The translations under genes and the position numbers were made by a program. 60,784 nt of DNA from Streptomyces cavernicola (GTDB lineage: Bacteria > Actinomycetota > Actinomycetes > Streptomycetales > Streptomycetaceae). The notes below the pieces were generated by a model. That model searched no databases and was not told where the DNA came from. It saw only the letters and a program-made list of their open reading frames with translations. Below are positions 1-7,402 of the stretch, in pieces. How positions within the stretch are numbered: the first letter of the stretch is position 1; the number at the start of each line of letters is the position of its first letter. The DNA lies in assembly GCF_029968035.1 (NCBI RefSeq), contig NZ_JASCIQ010000046.1, positions 1 to 60,784 on the forward strand. The letters are read 5' to 3'.

Positions 1-135
1 TTCCATGACCGCGACCGGAGCGAAGTTCTCCGACGCGATCATCTCCAGGGTGGACTGCTGACGGTGCAGCTCGGCGTCCACGGCCGCCGCGACATCGGGG
101 TCGAGCTCGTGAAGAGGGGTGTTCAGCACAGACAT
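1..135 (-). CDS. glyA: Serine hydroxymethyltransferase, N-terminal part (runs off window)
   Basis: Serine hydroxymethyltransferase interconverts serine and glycine using tetrahydrofolate and PLP in the cytoplasm. Only the first 45 codons are present; the gene continues past the left edge. The N-terminus reads MSVLNTPLHELDPDV and then the family hallmark LEMIASENF, which identifies GlyA. The ATG at 133-135 lies 12 bases downstream of the gcvH stop. It is therefore probably co-transcribed with gcvT and gcvH from the riboswitch-controlled promoter. The catalytic lysine lies outside the window and cannot be checked. Confidence 0.95.
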   Translation of the reverse strand, partial: MSVLNTPLHELDPDVAAAVDAELHRQQSTLEMIASENFAPVAVME

Positions 136-147
136 GGGTACGGCGCC

Positions 148-525
148 TCAGCTTCCGGAGAACTCGGTGTACTCGTCGGCGGACATCAGGTCGGCCTGCT
201 CCTCGGAGACACGGACCTTGAAGAGCCAACCGCCCTCGAACGGGGCCGAGTTGACCAGGGACGGGTCGTTCACGACGTCCTCGTTGGCCTCGACGACCTC
301 ACCGGTGACGGGGGCGTACAGCTCGCTGACCGACTTGGTCGACTCCAGCTCGCCACAGGTCTCACCGGCGGTCACGGTCGAGCCGACCTCGGGCAGCTCG
401 ACGAAGACCACGTCGCCGAGGGCGTTCGCGGCGTGCTCGGTGATGCCGATCGTGGAGACACCGTCAGCGGCGGGCGACAGCCACTCGTGTTCCTTGCTGT
501 AACGCAGTTCCTTGGGGTTGCTCAT
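148..525 (-). CDS. gcvH: Glycine cleavage system H protein
   Basis: GcvH is the lipoyl carrier that shuttles the aminomethyl group between the P, T and L proteins of the glycine cleavage complex. The product is 125 residues, normal for the family. It starts MSNPKELRYSKEHEWL and carries the lipoylation motif ESTKSV with the modified lysine near residue 64. The reading frame stays open upstream, but the ATG at 523-525 gives the standard N-terminus and follows a GGAG-like sequence. It sits 64 bases after gcvT and 12 bases before glyA. No gcvP is visible in the window, so the P protein must be encoded elsewhere. Confidence 0.97.
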   Translation of the reverse strand: MSNPKELRYSKEHEWLSPAADGVSTIGITEHAANALGDVVFVELPEVGSTVTAGETCGELESTKSVSELYAPVTGEVVEANEDVVNDPSLVNSAPFEGGWLFKVRVSEEQADLMSADEYTEFSGS

Positions 526-589
526 GGCCTGAATTCTCCTGTACGCGGGGAGGTGGTGGTGCAGACGGGTGACGACGGGGTGCGGGGGA

Positions 590-1732
590 CTACTTCTGCC
601 GCTGGTAGAAGGGCAGGGCCACGACCTCGTACGGCTCGTGGGTGCCGCGGATGTCCACGCCGACGCCCTTCGTGCCGGGCTCGGCGTGCGCGGCGTCGAC
701 GTACGCCATCGCGATCGGCTTGCCCAGGGTGGGGGACGGGGCGCCGGAGGTGACCTCGCCGATGACCGTGCCGTCGGCTCCGCCCGCGGCAACGACAGCC
801 ATGCCGGCGCGGGGCACGCGGCGGCCCTCGGCGATCAGGCCGACGAGCTTGCGCGGCGGGTTCTGCTCGGCGCGCTCGGCGGCGCTCGTGAGGGCGTCGC
901 GGCCGACGAAGGCGCCCTCGTTGGCGGTCTTCTCGAACTTCACGACGCGGCCGAGGCCGGCGTCGAACGGCGTGAGGTCGGTGCTCAGCTCGTGCCCGTA
1001 CAGCGGCATGCCCGCCTCCAGGCGCAGGGTGTCGCGGCAGGACAGGCCGGCCGGGACCAGGCCGTACTCCTGGCCGGCGGCGGTGAGGGCCTGCCAGACC
1101 TGCTCGGCGTGCTCGGGCGCGAGGAACAGCTCGAAGCCGTCCTCGCCCGTGTAGCCGGTGCGGGCGATGAGGGCGGGGGCGCCGGCGACGGTGCCGGGCA
1201 GGCCCGCGTAGTACTTGAGGCCGTCGAGGTCGGCGTTGGTGACCGACTTGAGGATGGCGGGGGAGTGCGGGCCCTGCACGGCGAGGAGGGCGTACGCGTC
1301 GCGGTCGTCGCGGACCTCGGCGTCGAAGCCCTCGGCGCGCTCGACGAGGGCGTCGAGGACGGTCTGCGCGTTGGAGGCGTTGGCGACGACCATGTAGGTG
1401 TCGGCTTCCAGGCGGTAGACGATCAGGTCGTCGAGGATGCCGCCGTCCTCGCGGCAGATCATGGTGTAGCGGGCGCGGCCGGGCTTGATGGAGCCCATGT
1501 TGCCGACCAGGGCGTGGTCGAGGAGGTCCGCGGCCTGGACGCCGGTGACGGTGATCTCACCCATGTGGGAGAGGTCGAAGAGGCCGGCGGCGGTGCGGAC
1601 GGCGTTGTGCTCGTCGCGCTCGCTTCCGTACCGCAGGGGCATGTCCCAGCCCGCGAAGTCGGTCATGGTCGCGCCGAGCGAACGGTGCAGCGCGTCGAGC
1701 GCGGTACGGCGCGGCGATGCGGATTGGCTCAT
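590..1732 (-). CDS. gcvT: Glycine cleavage system T protein (aminomethyltransferase)
   Basis: GcvT transfers the methylene group from the H-protein aminomethyl arm to tetrahydrofolate and releases ammonia. The product is about 380 residues, typical length. Conserved stretches include FAGWDMPLRYGS near the N-terminus, GLFDLSHMGEI, and ARTGYTGEDGFELF in the folate-binding region. The frame extends upstream to 1777, but the ATG at 1730-1732 (MSQSASPRRTALDALH) is preferred: the extension would run into the end of the glycine riboswitch. It is the first gene of the leftward gcvT-gcvH-glyA group, so glycine sensing by the leader should control all three. Confidence 0.96.
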   Translation of the reverse strand: MSQSASPRRTALDALHRSLGATMTDFAGWDMPLRYGSERDEHNAVRTAAGLFDLSHMGEITVTGVQAADLLDHALVGNMGSIKPGRARYTMICREDGGILDDLIVYRLEADTYMVVANASNAQTVLDALVERAEGFDAEVRDDRDAYALLAVQGPHSPAILKSVTNADLDGLKYYAGLPGTVAGAPALIARTGYTGEDGFELFLAPEHAEQVWQALTAAGQEYGLVPAGLSCRDTLRLEAGMPLYGHELSTDLTPFDAGLGRVVKFEKTANEGAFVGRDALTSAAERAEQNPPRKLVGLIAEGRRVPRAGMAVVAAGGADGTVIGEVTSGAPSPTLGKPIAMAYVDAAHAEPGTKGVGVDIRGTHEPYEVVALPFYQRQK

Positions 1733-1765
1733 GTGTGTGGCTCCCGGGGGCATGACTGGCGAGGT

Positions 1766-1980
1766 CGTCCTCCCCATCTGTCATCGGAACCCGTGGTCTC
1801 ACAACCTGGGGTTCACAACCTGAGAGGTTCGCCGGGAGCCCGGCTTGCACCTTGGGTGGAGCCACGACTGCGGCTCGCTTTTCAGATCTGCCTCGCCCGC
1901 GCGGTAAGTGGGCCTGAGAGATTCAAGGGAGGATCTTGCTCCTTCGGCGCCCCGATGCTGGTCGGGGGCTCTCCCGCGCG
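1766..1980 (-). promoter_or_regulatory. Tandem glycine riboswitch upstream of gcvT
   Basis: On the minus strand the leader contains two glycine aptamers in series. The first begins GGGAGAG at 1975-1969, then GCCGAAGGAGCAA and ends with CTCTCAGG. The second has CCAAGGTGCAAGCCGG, a second CTCTCAGG, and the terminal GACAGATGGGGAGG at 1782-1769. These are the known class signatures of gcvT-type glycine riboswitches. The element ends about 35 bases before the gcvT ATG, so control could be by terminator choice or by access to the ribosome binding site; I do not see a clear terminator. Boundaries are approximate by 10-15 bases. Confidence 0.93.
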
Positions 1981-2120
1981 GATTCAAGCGGCCGGTATGG
2001 AGTTGGCCCGCACATCATTGCATGCCGCCGCCCGGGGTGGTCGGGCCGCTGCGGATCTGTGACCGGGGGTGCGGTGGAACCGGTTCCGGCGTGGCCTGAG
2101 TCCTGAGGGGGAGAGCGGGT

Positions 2121-2195
2121 GACGAGGGCTGTGCCACAGGTGAGGACGAGGGGTGTGCCACAGGTAATGCCGTAATCCGCTTGTGTCGCATTACC
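2121..2195. repeat. Two-copy direct repeat followed by an inverted repeat before the P-loop gene
   Basis: A 21-base unit (GACGAGGG, C or G, then TGTGCCACAGGT) occurs at 2121-2141 and 2145-2165. An inverted repeat follows immediately: GGTAATGC at 2163-2170 and GCATTACC at 2188-2195, 17 bases apart. It lies about 55 bases upstream of the chosen start at 2252, a position that suits an operator. No regulator is assigned. Confidence 0.5.
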
Positions 2196-2251
2196 GTCTC
2201 TTTACAGTGGGCGGGGAAGAGTCGCGTGACCGAACGGGGAGGACGATCACG

Positions 2252-2938
2252 GTGCACAAGGCCAGCGCGTATCCGGCGATGACCGCGACGAGCGGTGTCG
2301 CGGTGCCCGAGCAGCCGGGCGCTGCGGCTGCGGAGGCGCGGGCCGGACGCGCCCTGGGGCCCGCGCCGGTGGTGCGTGACCTGCGGGACCGCGCGGGCCG
2401 TGCCCCGCGGCAGCTGTGCTTCGGCGCGGGCGACCTCGTGGTGGTCTCGGGCCTGCCGGGCAGCGGCAAGACGACGCTGATCGACCGCGTGGTGGCCTCG
2501 CCCCGTTTCGACTCCCAGGACGCCCGCGACCGCTGGGCCCGCCGCATGCCCCGCTTCCTGCCGTACGCGGTCTACCGCCCGCTGGTCCGGGCCGCGCACT
2601 ACGCGGGGCTGCGCAGGGCTCTGCGGTCCGGCGCGAGCGTCGTCGTGCACGACTGCGGTACGCAGGCGTGGGTGCGCCGCTGGCTGGCCCGTGAGGCGCA
2701 GCGCCGGGGCCGCGGCCTGCACCTGCTGCTGCTCGACGTCGACCCGGGCACGGCTCTCGCCGGTCAGCGCGAGCGCGGCCGGGGCGTCTCGCGGTACGCG
2801 TTCGCGCGGCACCGCAGGGCCGTCGGCCGCCTGGTGCGGGACGCGGAGCGGGGCCGGATCCCGGCGGGCTGCGCGTCGGCGGTGCTCCTCGACCGGGACG
2901 CGGCGGACCGGCTGCGGGGGATCGGCTTCGGTCGCTGA
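2252..2938 (+). CDS. P-loop ATP/GTP-binding protein (AAA/zeta-type kinase fold)
   Basis: The product is about 228 residues with a clear Walker A motif, GLPGSGKTT, near residue 70. A later hydrophobic strand, LHLLLLDVDP, fits a core strand of P-loop kinases. The overall pattern resembles small kinases of the zeta-toxin/uridine-kinase type, but the substrate cannot be told from the sequence. Possible GTG starts lie at 2183, 2210 and 2252; the last is chosen because GGGGAGGA lies 7 bases before it. The gene stands alone, divergent from gcvT. A 9-base tandem repeat overlaps its stop codon. Confidence 0.8.
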   Translation: MHKASAYPAMTATSGVAVPEQPGAAAAEARAGRALGPAPVVRDLRDRAGRAPRQLCFGAGDLVVVSGLPGSGKTTLIDRVVASPRFDSQDARDRWARRMPRFLPYAVYRPLVRAAHYAGLRRALRSGASVVVHDCGTQAWVRRWLAREAQRRGRGLHLLLLDVDPGTALAGQRERGRGVSRYAFARHRRAVGRLVRDAERGRIPAGCASAVLLDRDAADRLRGIGFGR

Positions 2939-2969
2939 GTGCGCTGAGTGCGCTGAGTGCGCTGGGCGG
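2934..2969. repeat. 9-bp tandem repeat overlapping a stop codon
   Basis: The unit GCTGAGTGC occurs three times in a row from 2934 to 2960, followed by a degenerate fourth copy. It contains the TGA stop of the P-loop gene (2936-2938). Each unit is three codons long, and every copy carries TGA in the gene's own frame, giving several in-frame stops in succession. Confidence 0.75.
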
Positions 2970-3080
2970 CTGAGAGAGCTGAGCACGGTGAGCGCGTTGA
3001 CCGCGCCGGGAGTTAGGGTCTGTGGCGCAGGTCGGACATGTGGTCGGACACACAGCTGAGCAGGGCGGCAGAGGTACGAG

Positions 3081-3878
3081 ATGGACATTCCGGTACAGGG
3101 TGCGCAGGGGCCTCAGGGGCATCCGTACGGAGGGTGGCCGGCGAACGAGCTGGAGGAGGTCCTCGCGGCCTCGCTCGGCGCTCAGGCCGCGCCCGGCCCC
3201 TCGTCGGCGGGCGCCCGGATCCTGCAGGTGCTCGGCCGCAGCCGGGTGTGGGTGCCGCTGCCCAACGGCGGCAGCCGGGAGAGCCAGAACCTCGACCTGC
3301 CGACGATGGACATCGGCGGCGCCGCGTACGTACCGGTGTTCAGCTCCGAGGGCGAGCTGAAGCGGGTGGCCGGGGAGCACATGTCGTTCACGGTGGCGCC
3401 CGCGGTGGAGTTCGCCCGCGGGCTTCCGCCACTGCTCGGCATCGCGGTGAACCCGGAGGGCACGGTCGGCGTTCCGCTGCCGCCGCCCGCGGTGGCCGAG
3501 CTGTGCCGGACCGGCCGCACCGAGCTGGACGGTCCCGCGACCGGCGGCCGGGTGCGGCTCTTCGAGCCGGACTGGCAGGACGACCCGGTGGACTTCCTGG
3601 CGGCGGCGGGCGAGGAGTTCGCCGCGACGGGGGTGGTGCGCAGCGCGCGCCGCTGTCTCGCGAGCATCGAGGGCGAGAGCCCGGTGCTGTTCGTCGGCGT
3701 CGAGCTGTCCCGCTGGGAAGGCAGTGACCGGAATCCGCCGATGGACGCGCTCGGCCGTGCGCTCGGCCGGGTGCCGGTGGCGTGGCCGGTGAACCTCGTC
3801 CTGCTCGACGTCACCCAGGACCCGGTGGCCGACTGGATGCGGGAGAAGACGCGGCCGTTCTACACGGACGGGAACTGA
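3081..3878 (+). CDS. SseB family protein (first of two paralogues)
   Basis: This 265-residue protein matches the SseB family (named for enhanced serine sensitivity in E. coli). Its N-terminal half has the SseB core, including RVWVPLPNGG, a run of strands through GGAAYVPVFSSEGEL, and PLLGIAVNPEG. The C-terminal half has the second family domain and ends near WMREKTRPFYTDG. It has no signal peptide or membrane segment, so it should be cytoplasmic. The biochemical role of SseB proteins is not established. The next gene is a paralogue ending in the same W(M/L)R...(T/S)RPFY pattern. The start follows AGAGG by 7 bases. Confidence 0.85.
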   Translation: MDIPVQGAQGPQGHPYGGWPANELEEVLAASLGAQAAPGPSSAGARILQVLGRSRVWVPLPNGGSRESQNLDLPTMDIGGAAYVPVFSSEGELKRVAGEHMSFTVAPAVEFARGLPPLLGIAVNPEGTVGVPLPPPAVAELCRTGRTELDGPATGGRVRLFEPDWQDDPVDFLAAAGEEFAATGVVRSARRCLASIEGESPVLFVGVELSRWEGSDRNPPMDALGRALGRVPVAWPVNLVLLDVTQDPVADWMREKTRPFYTDGN

Positions 3879-4035
3879 CCACTGCGGAGCGGTGTGTTCC
3901 GTTTGTGGCCGGTATTTCGGCTGTGGAGCGCCGCGGCGAAGCGCGCCGCATAAGCTGGTTTCATAACCTGGGCGTCCCCGTCGCGGCCCGGGTATCCGGG
4001 TCGAGGAGAGCCGGGGAGAGTCGGGGAAGCAGTCG

Positions 4036-4842
4036 ATGCGTACGGGGCGAAGGGGCGGTCAACTAGTGAGTGCGTCGGGCACGGCTGCGGCCGGGACGGT
4101 CGAGCACATGCTGCGCCAGGTCACACCCGGGCGGTACGACGCCTACGAAGCGCTGCTCGGCGCGATCACCGAGGGCCAGGTGTGGATGCTCCTCTGGCAC
4201 GGCCAAGCCGGATCCCCGGACGCCCAGTACGGGAACATGGCCGTGGAGGGCCTCGGCTACGCCCCCTGTGTGACCTCCGCGCAGGAGCTCGCCGCCTCCG
4301 GCTGGAACCGTGCGCACGAAGTTGTCGCCGGGGTCGACGTGGCCCGCACTCTCTTCCCCGACCACTACGGCCTGTGGCTCAATCCGCATGCGCCCGGCGG
4401 TGGGGTCGGCGTCCCGTGGCTCGACCTGCGGCGGATCGCGACGGGCCTGGACAAGGCGCCCGCCGGCCCCCTCCGGCTCTCCGAGCCGGCCGTCGAAATC
4501 CCCCAGTTCTACGCCCACTTGACGCAGAACGCGCACCGGACGCCGGTCGTCCGCTCGCTGCGGCGCGCGTGGGTGCAGCCCGCGGTGGGTGCGCCTTATC
4601 TGGCGATCGGCCTGGACGTATACGGCACGGACGCGGCGTCCGTCGACGCGGTCCGGGCGATGATGCAACAGTCCATCGCCGCGGTCCCGGAGGGCCTGCC
4701 CGTCTCGACGGTCGCACTGTCCGACGAGTACGACCCGGTGGCGATGTGGCTCCGCGCCAACTCCCGCCCGTTCTACGACCGCGAGGCGCATGTCGCCCCG
4801 GGCGGCGCGGGGTACGGCTACCCGCAACAGGGCACGTACTGA
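4036..4842 (+). CDS. SseB-like protein (second paralogue)
   Basis: This product of up to 268 residues is related to the preceding SseB protein. It shares the C-terminal arrangement YDPVAMWLRANSRPFYD, but its N-terminal half is diverged (LRQVTPGRYDAYEALLGAI, then WMLLWHGQAG). Two starts are plausible: ATG 4036 with GGGGAAG 6 bases upstream, and GTG 4066 (VSASGTAAAG) with AAGGGGCGG about 8 bases upstream. The second would remove ten poorly conserved residues. The 157-base gap from the first paralogue is large enough for its own promoter. Function is unknown; a link to serine or glycine stress is inferred only from the family name and the nearby gcv genes. Confidence 0.8.
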   Translation: MRTGRRGGQLVSASGTAAAGTVEHMLRQVTPGRYDAYEALLGAITEGQVWMLLWHGQAGSPDAQYGNMAVEGLGYAPCVTSAQELAASGWNRAHEVVAGVDVARTLFPDHYGLWLNPHAPGGGVGVPWLDLRRIATGLDKAPAGPLRLSEPAVEIPQFYAHLTQNAHRTPVVRSLRRAWVQPAVGAPYLAIGLDVYGTDAASVDAVRAMMQQSIAAVPEGLPVSTVALSDEYDPVAMWLRANSRPFYDREAHVAPGGAGYGYPQQGTY

Positions 4843-5330
4843 CCCGCTGGTCACGGGTACTCGTCCCGCCCCTTATTTCTCCCCACCCCGCCCCTTCCCG
4901 AAAGTCCTGCCGGACAACTCGGGGGCTGCGCCCCCGACCCCCTGCTCCGGGACTGCGTCCCGTGAACTCCGCTTCGGGGCTGCGTCCCTGGGCCCCGCTT
5001 CGGGACTGCCGCCCCTGGTCCTCGCTTTGGGGTTGAGCCCCTGGCCTCCTGCTCCGGGACTGCGCCCCTGGACCTCGCCTTGGGGCTGCGCCCCTGGCCT
5101 CCCGCATCGGGGCTGCCGCCCGTGAACTCCGCTCCGGGACTGCATACCTGGACCCCGCTTCGGGGCTTCGTCCCGCCCCCGCCCGGGGCTGGCCCTCGGG
5201 CCCCATCCCCGGGGGCCATCCCCAGACCCCCGCTCCTCAAGCGCCGGAGGGGCTGGATTTTGCGGGCCGGGGCTGGATTTTTGCGGGGTGGGGGGATTTT
5301 GTGGGCTGAGGCTGAGACGGGCCCCGATAG

Positions 5331-5620
5331 GGGCGCGGGGAACTGCGCGAGCGGCCACGTTGGCGCGGCAGGCGAATGGCAACTGGGTCGGGGGTGAAGT
5401 TCTGGCTTTGTCGGGGGCGCGGGGAACTGCGCGAGCGGCCACGTTGGCGCGGCAGGCGAATGGCAACTGGGTCGGGGGTGAAGTTCTGGCTTTGTCGGGG
5501 GCGCGGGGAACTGCGCGAGCGGCCACGATGGCGCGGCAGGCGAAAGGTAACTGGGTCGGGGGTGAAGTCCTGGCTTTGCAGGGGCGCGGGGAACTGCGCG
5601 ACCAGCCACCATGGCGCGGC
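5331..5620. repeat. 84-bp tandem repeat array
   Basis: Taking AACTGCGCGA as the mark, copies begin at 5341, 5425, 5509 and 5592, giving periods of 84, 84 and 83 bases. The first two units are identical by eye; the third differs at a few sites, and the fourth diverges after its first 20 or so bases. Each unit includes GGCGCGGCAGGCGAA and CTGGGTCGGGGGTGAAG. The array lies inside intergenic element 1. Confidence 0.9.
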
Positions 5621-5744
5621 AGCCGAACAGCGGCCGGGGGCCGGGGCCCGGGGTGCAGCCCCGAGAGCCGTCCGGCGAGGACTTCGGGAAGGGGCGGGGA
5701 GGGGAGCAAGGGGGAGCGAGCCCGGAGGGCGACCGGGGTCCGGG

Positions 5745-5828
5745 GTGGAGCCCCGCGGCTCCGCGGTCGCGCGGTGGCAGCCGCAAGTGGAGCCCCGCGG
5801 CTCCGCGGTCGCGCGGTGGCAGCCGCAA
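5745..5828. repeat. 42-bp two-copy tandem repeat
   Basis: GTGGAGCCCCGCGGCTCCGC starts at 5745 and again at 5787, and both copies continue through GGTCGCGCGGTGGCAGCCGC. Each unit contains palindromic sequence (GCCGCGGCTC-like), so RNA from here could fold strongly. It is part of intergenic element 1. Confidence 0.85.
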
Positions 5829-5909
5829 GCGGAGACCCGCGAACGTCCGCTGAGGCCACGCGGCGTCAGCCGCAAGTCGACACAGTCGGGAAGGGGCGGG
5901 TAGGGGAAA

Positions 5910-6287
5910 ACGACCGCCAACCGGGCAACCCGCCCGCACCCAAGGCGAGTTGATCAAACCCCCCGCCCACGAAGTGGGAACGCTCGACAACTTAGGTCTG
6001 TATACGGCCAGTTGACCGAATTTGCGCGCCCGCGAAGTCGACCCGGACGTTCGGATAACGGAAGCCTGCTGGCCACATCACGGTTGCGCATCCATTCCCG
6101 GCCAGCACTGGCGGGTGATCGCGGACACATTGAAGACTCCCCGGATGTACGGCCTTTCGGGCCTGTGTGCGAGCTGCCAGACCAAGCCGATCAGAGCGTC
6201 GGTGCCGCTTGCGCCACGCATACGAACCAGTCGCTACAGCGGCAAGTGTGGGCCGGTCACCACCGGTTGAGAGGGGTCCCTGCCACG
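5910..6287 (+). other. Leader/promoter region of the oligopeptide transporter operon
   Basis: These 378 bases between the repeat element and the first permease gene have a lower GC content than their surroundings, as expected for a promoter and leader. AT-richer sequence occurs at 5990-6030 (TTAGGTCTGTATACGG, then TTGACCGAATTTG). I cannot fix a -35/-10 pair with confidence. Short open frames here have ordinary-looking composition but no ribosome binding site or recognisable product. GAGAGGGG at 6270-6276 is the ribosome binding site of the permease. Confidence 0.4.
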
Positions 6288-7298
6288 ATGACGGCGCCAA
6301 TGCATGACACAACCACGGACGTGGACGAGCCCGCGCCCGTAGCGGCGGAGGCCACGGCCGAGTCCAAGGCGAAGAAGGTCGAAGGGCGCTCCCTCAAGCA
6401 GATCGCCTGGAACCGCCTCAAGCAGGACAAGGTGGCGCTCGCCGGTGGCATCGTTGTCGTACTCCTGGTCGTGGTGAGCGTCTTCGCTCCGGTCCTGGTC
6501 AGCCTCTTCGGACACCCGCCGAACGAGGGCAACCTGGACCAGCTCGAAGACCTCACCAACCTCCCCAAGGGAGCCCTCGGCGGCATCAGCGGAGACCACC
6601 TCTTCGGCGTCGAACCCAACACGGGCCGCGACGTGTTCAGCCGGATCGTGTACGGCGCCCGCATCTCGATGCTCGTCGCCGTGCTCGCCGCGGCCGTCGC
6701 CGTCGTTCTCGGCACGCTCTTCGGCATCATCGCCGGGTACTTCGGCGGCTGGGTCGACGCGATCATCAGCCGCGTGATGGACGTGCTGCTCTCCTTCCCG
6801 CAGCTGCTCTTCATCATCGCCCTGGTCTCGGTGCTCCCCGACGACCTGCTCGGACTCTCCGGCAGCGGCGTCCGCATCGCCACCCTGGTCCTGGTCATCG
6901 GCCTCTTCGGCTGGCCGTACATCGGACGCATCGTGCGCGGTCAGACGCTGTCGCTCCGCGAACGCGAGTACGTGGAGGCCGCGCGGAGCCTCGGTGGCGG
7001 ATCGCGCCACATCCTCTTCCGCGAACTGCTGCCGAACCTGGTCGCGCCGATCACCGTCTACACCACGCTGATGATCCCGACCAACATCCTCACCGAAGCC
7101 GCGCTGAGCTTCCTCGGCGCCGGTGTCCGACCCCCGACGGCCTCCTGGGGCGGCATGCTTCGGGATGCGCTCAGCGTGTACGAGCACGATCCGATGTTCA
7201 TGGTCTTCCCTGGTCTGGCGATCTTCCTGACCGTGCTGGCCTTCAACCTCTTCGGTGACGGGCTGCGCGACGCCCTGGACCCCAAGGGAACCCGCTAG
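6288..7298 (+). CDS. Oligopeptide/dipeptide ABC transporter permease (OppC/DppC type)
   Basis: An inner-membrane permease of the peptide/opine/nickel ABC importer family, about 336 residues. A cytoplasmic N-terminus of about 50 residues precedes the first membrane helix (ALAGGIVVVLLVVVSVF). The substrate-binding periphery contains LFGVEPNTGRDVFSRIVYG, a motif typical of OppC/DppC. The ATPase-contacting EAA loop reads EAARSLGGG. The ATG at 6288 is chosen because GAGAGGGG lies 11 bases upstream; ATG 6300 is a weaker alternative. It is the first of five transporter genes, an order (C, binding protein, B, D, F) different from the common A-B-C-D-F. Confidence 0.93.
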   Translation: MTAPMHDTTTDVDEPAPVAAEATAESKAKKVEGRSLKQIAWNRLKQDKVALAGGIVVVLLVVVSVFAPVLVSLFGHPPNEGNLDQLEDLTNLPKGALGGISGDHLFGVEPNTGRDVFSRIVYGARISMLVAVLAAAVAVVLGTLFGIIAGYFGGWVDAIISRVMDVLLSFPQLLFIIALVSVLPDDLLGLSGSGVRIATLVLVIGLFGWPYIGRIVRGQTLSLREREYVEAARSLGGGSRHILFRELLPNLVAPITVYTTLMIPTNILTEAALSFLGAGVRPPTASWGGMLRDALSVYEHDPMFMVFPGLAIFLTVLAFNLFGDGLRDALDPKGTR

Positions 7299-7304
7299 AA
7301 CCCC

Positions 7305-7340
7305 CCACATCTGACCTGCCCCTGCCGCACCGTCAGGTGG
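7305..7340 (+). promoter_or_regulatory. Bulged hairpin between permease C and binding-protein genes
   Basis: CCAC (7305-7308) plus CTGAC (7311-7315) can pair with GTCAGGTGG (7332-7340), leaving a two-base bulge. It lies just after the permease stop and upstream of the binding-protein gene. It could stabilise the downstream mRNA or attenuate read-through. There is no T-run. Confidence 0.45.
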
Positions 7341-7402
7341 CTCTTCGCAAGGTTCCTAGGCAGTCGAAGCCAAGGACCGAGAATCTCGGAGGATGCGAGA
7401 AA

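Larger units (their letters stand above)
4880..5909. repeat. Composite GC-rich intergenic element 1 (inverted-end family)
   Basis: The 1.4-kb gap 4843-6287 is mostly repeat. The left end contains CCCCGCCCCTTCCCGAA at about 4885-4901, and the inverted form GGGAAGGGGCGGG closes it near 5887-5900, with an extra copy at about 5683-5700. Inside are many short GGGCTGC...CCCC palindromic units (4920-5220), a module related to CTCCTCAAGCGCCGGAGG (5232-5250), and four copies of the GGGGAACTGCGCGA module in an 84-bp array. Open frames here are low-complexity and lack family motifs, so I regard the stretch as noncoding. Confidence 0.8.

Noticed and set aside
4843..5990. Several open frames of 80-380 codons in the repeat block
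   Set aside because: They are made of Pro/Arg/Ala/Gly repeats that track the DNA repeats, have no ribosome binding site and occur in several frames at once.
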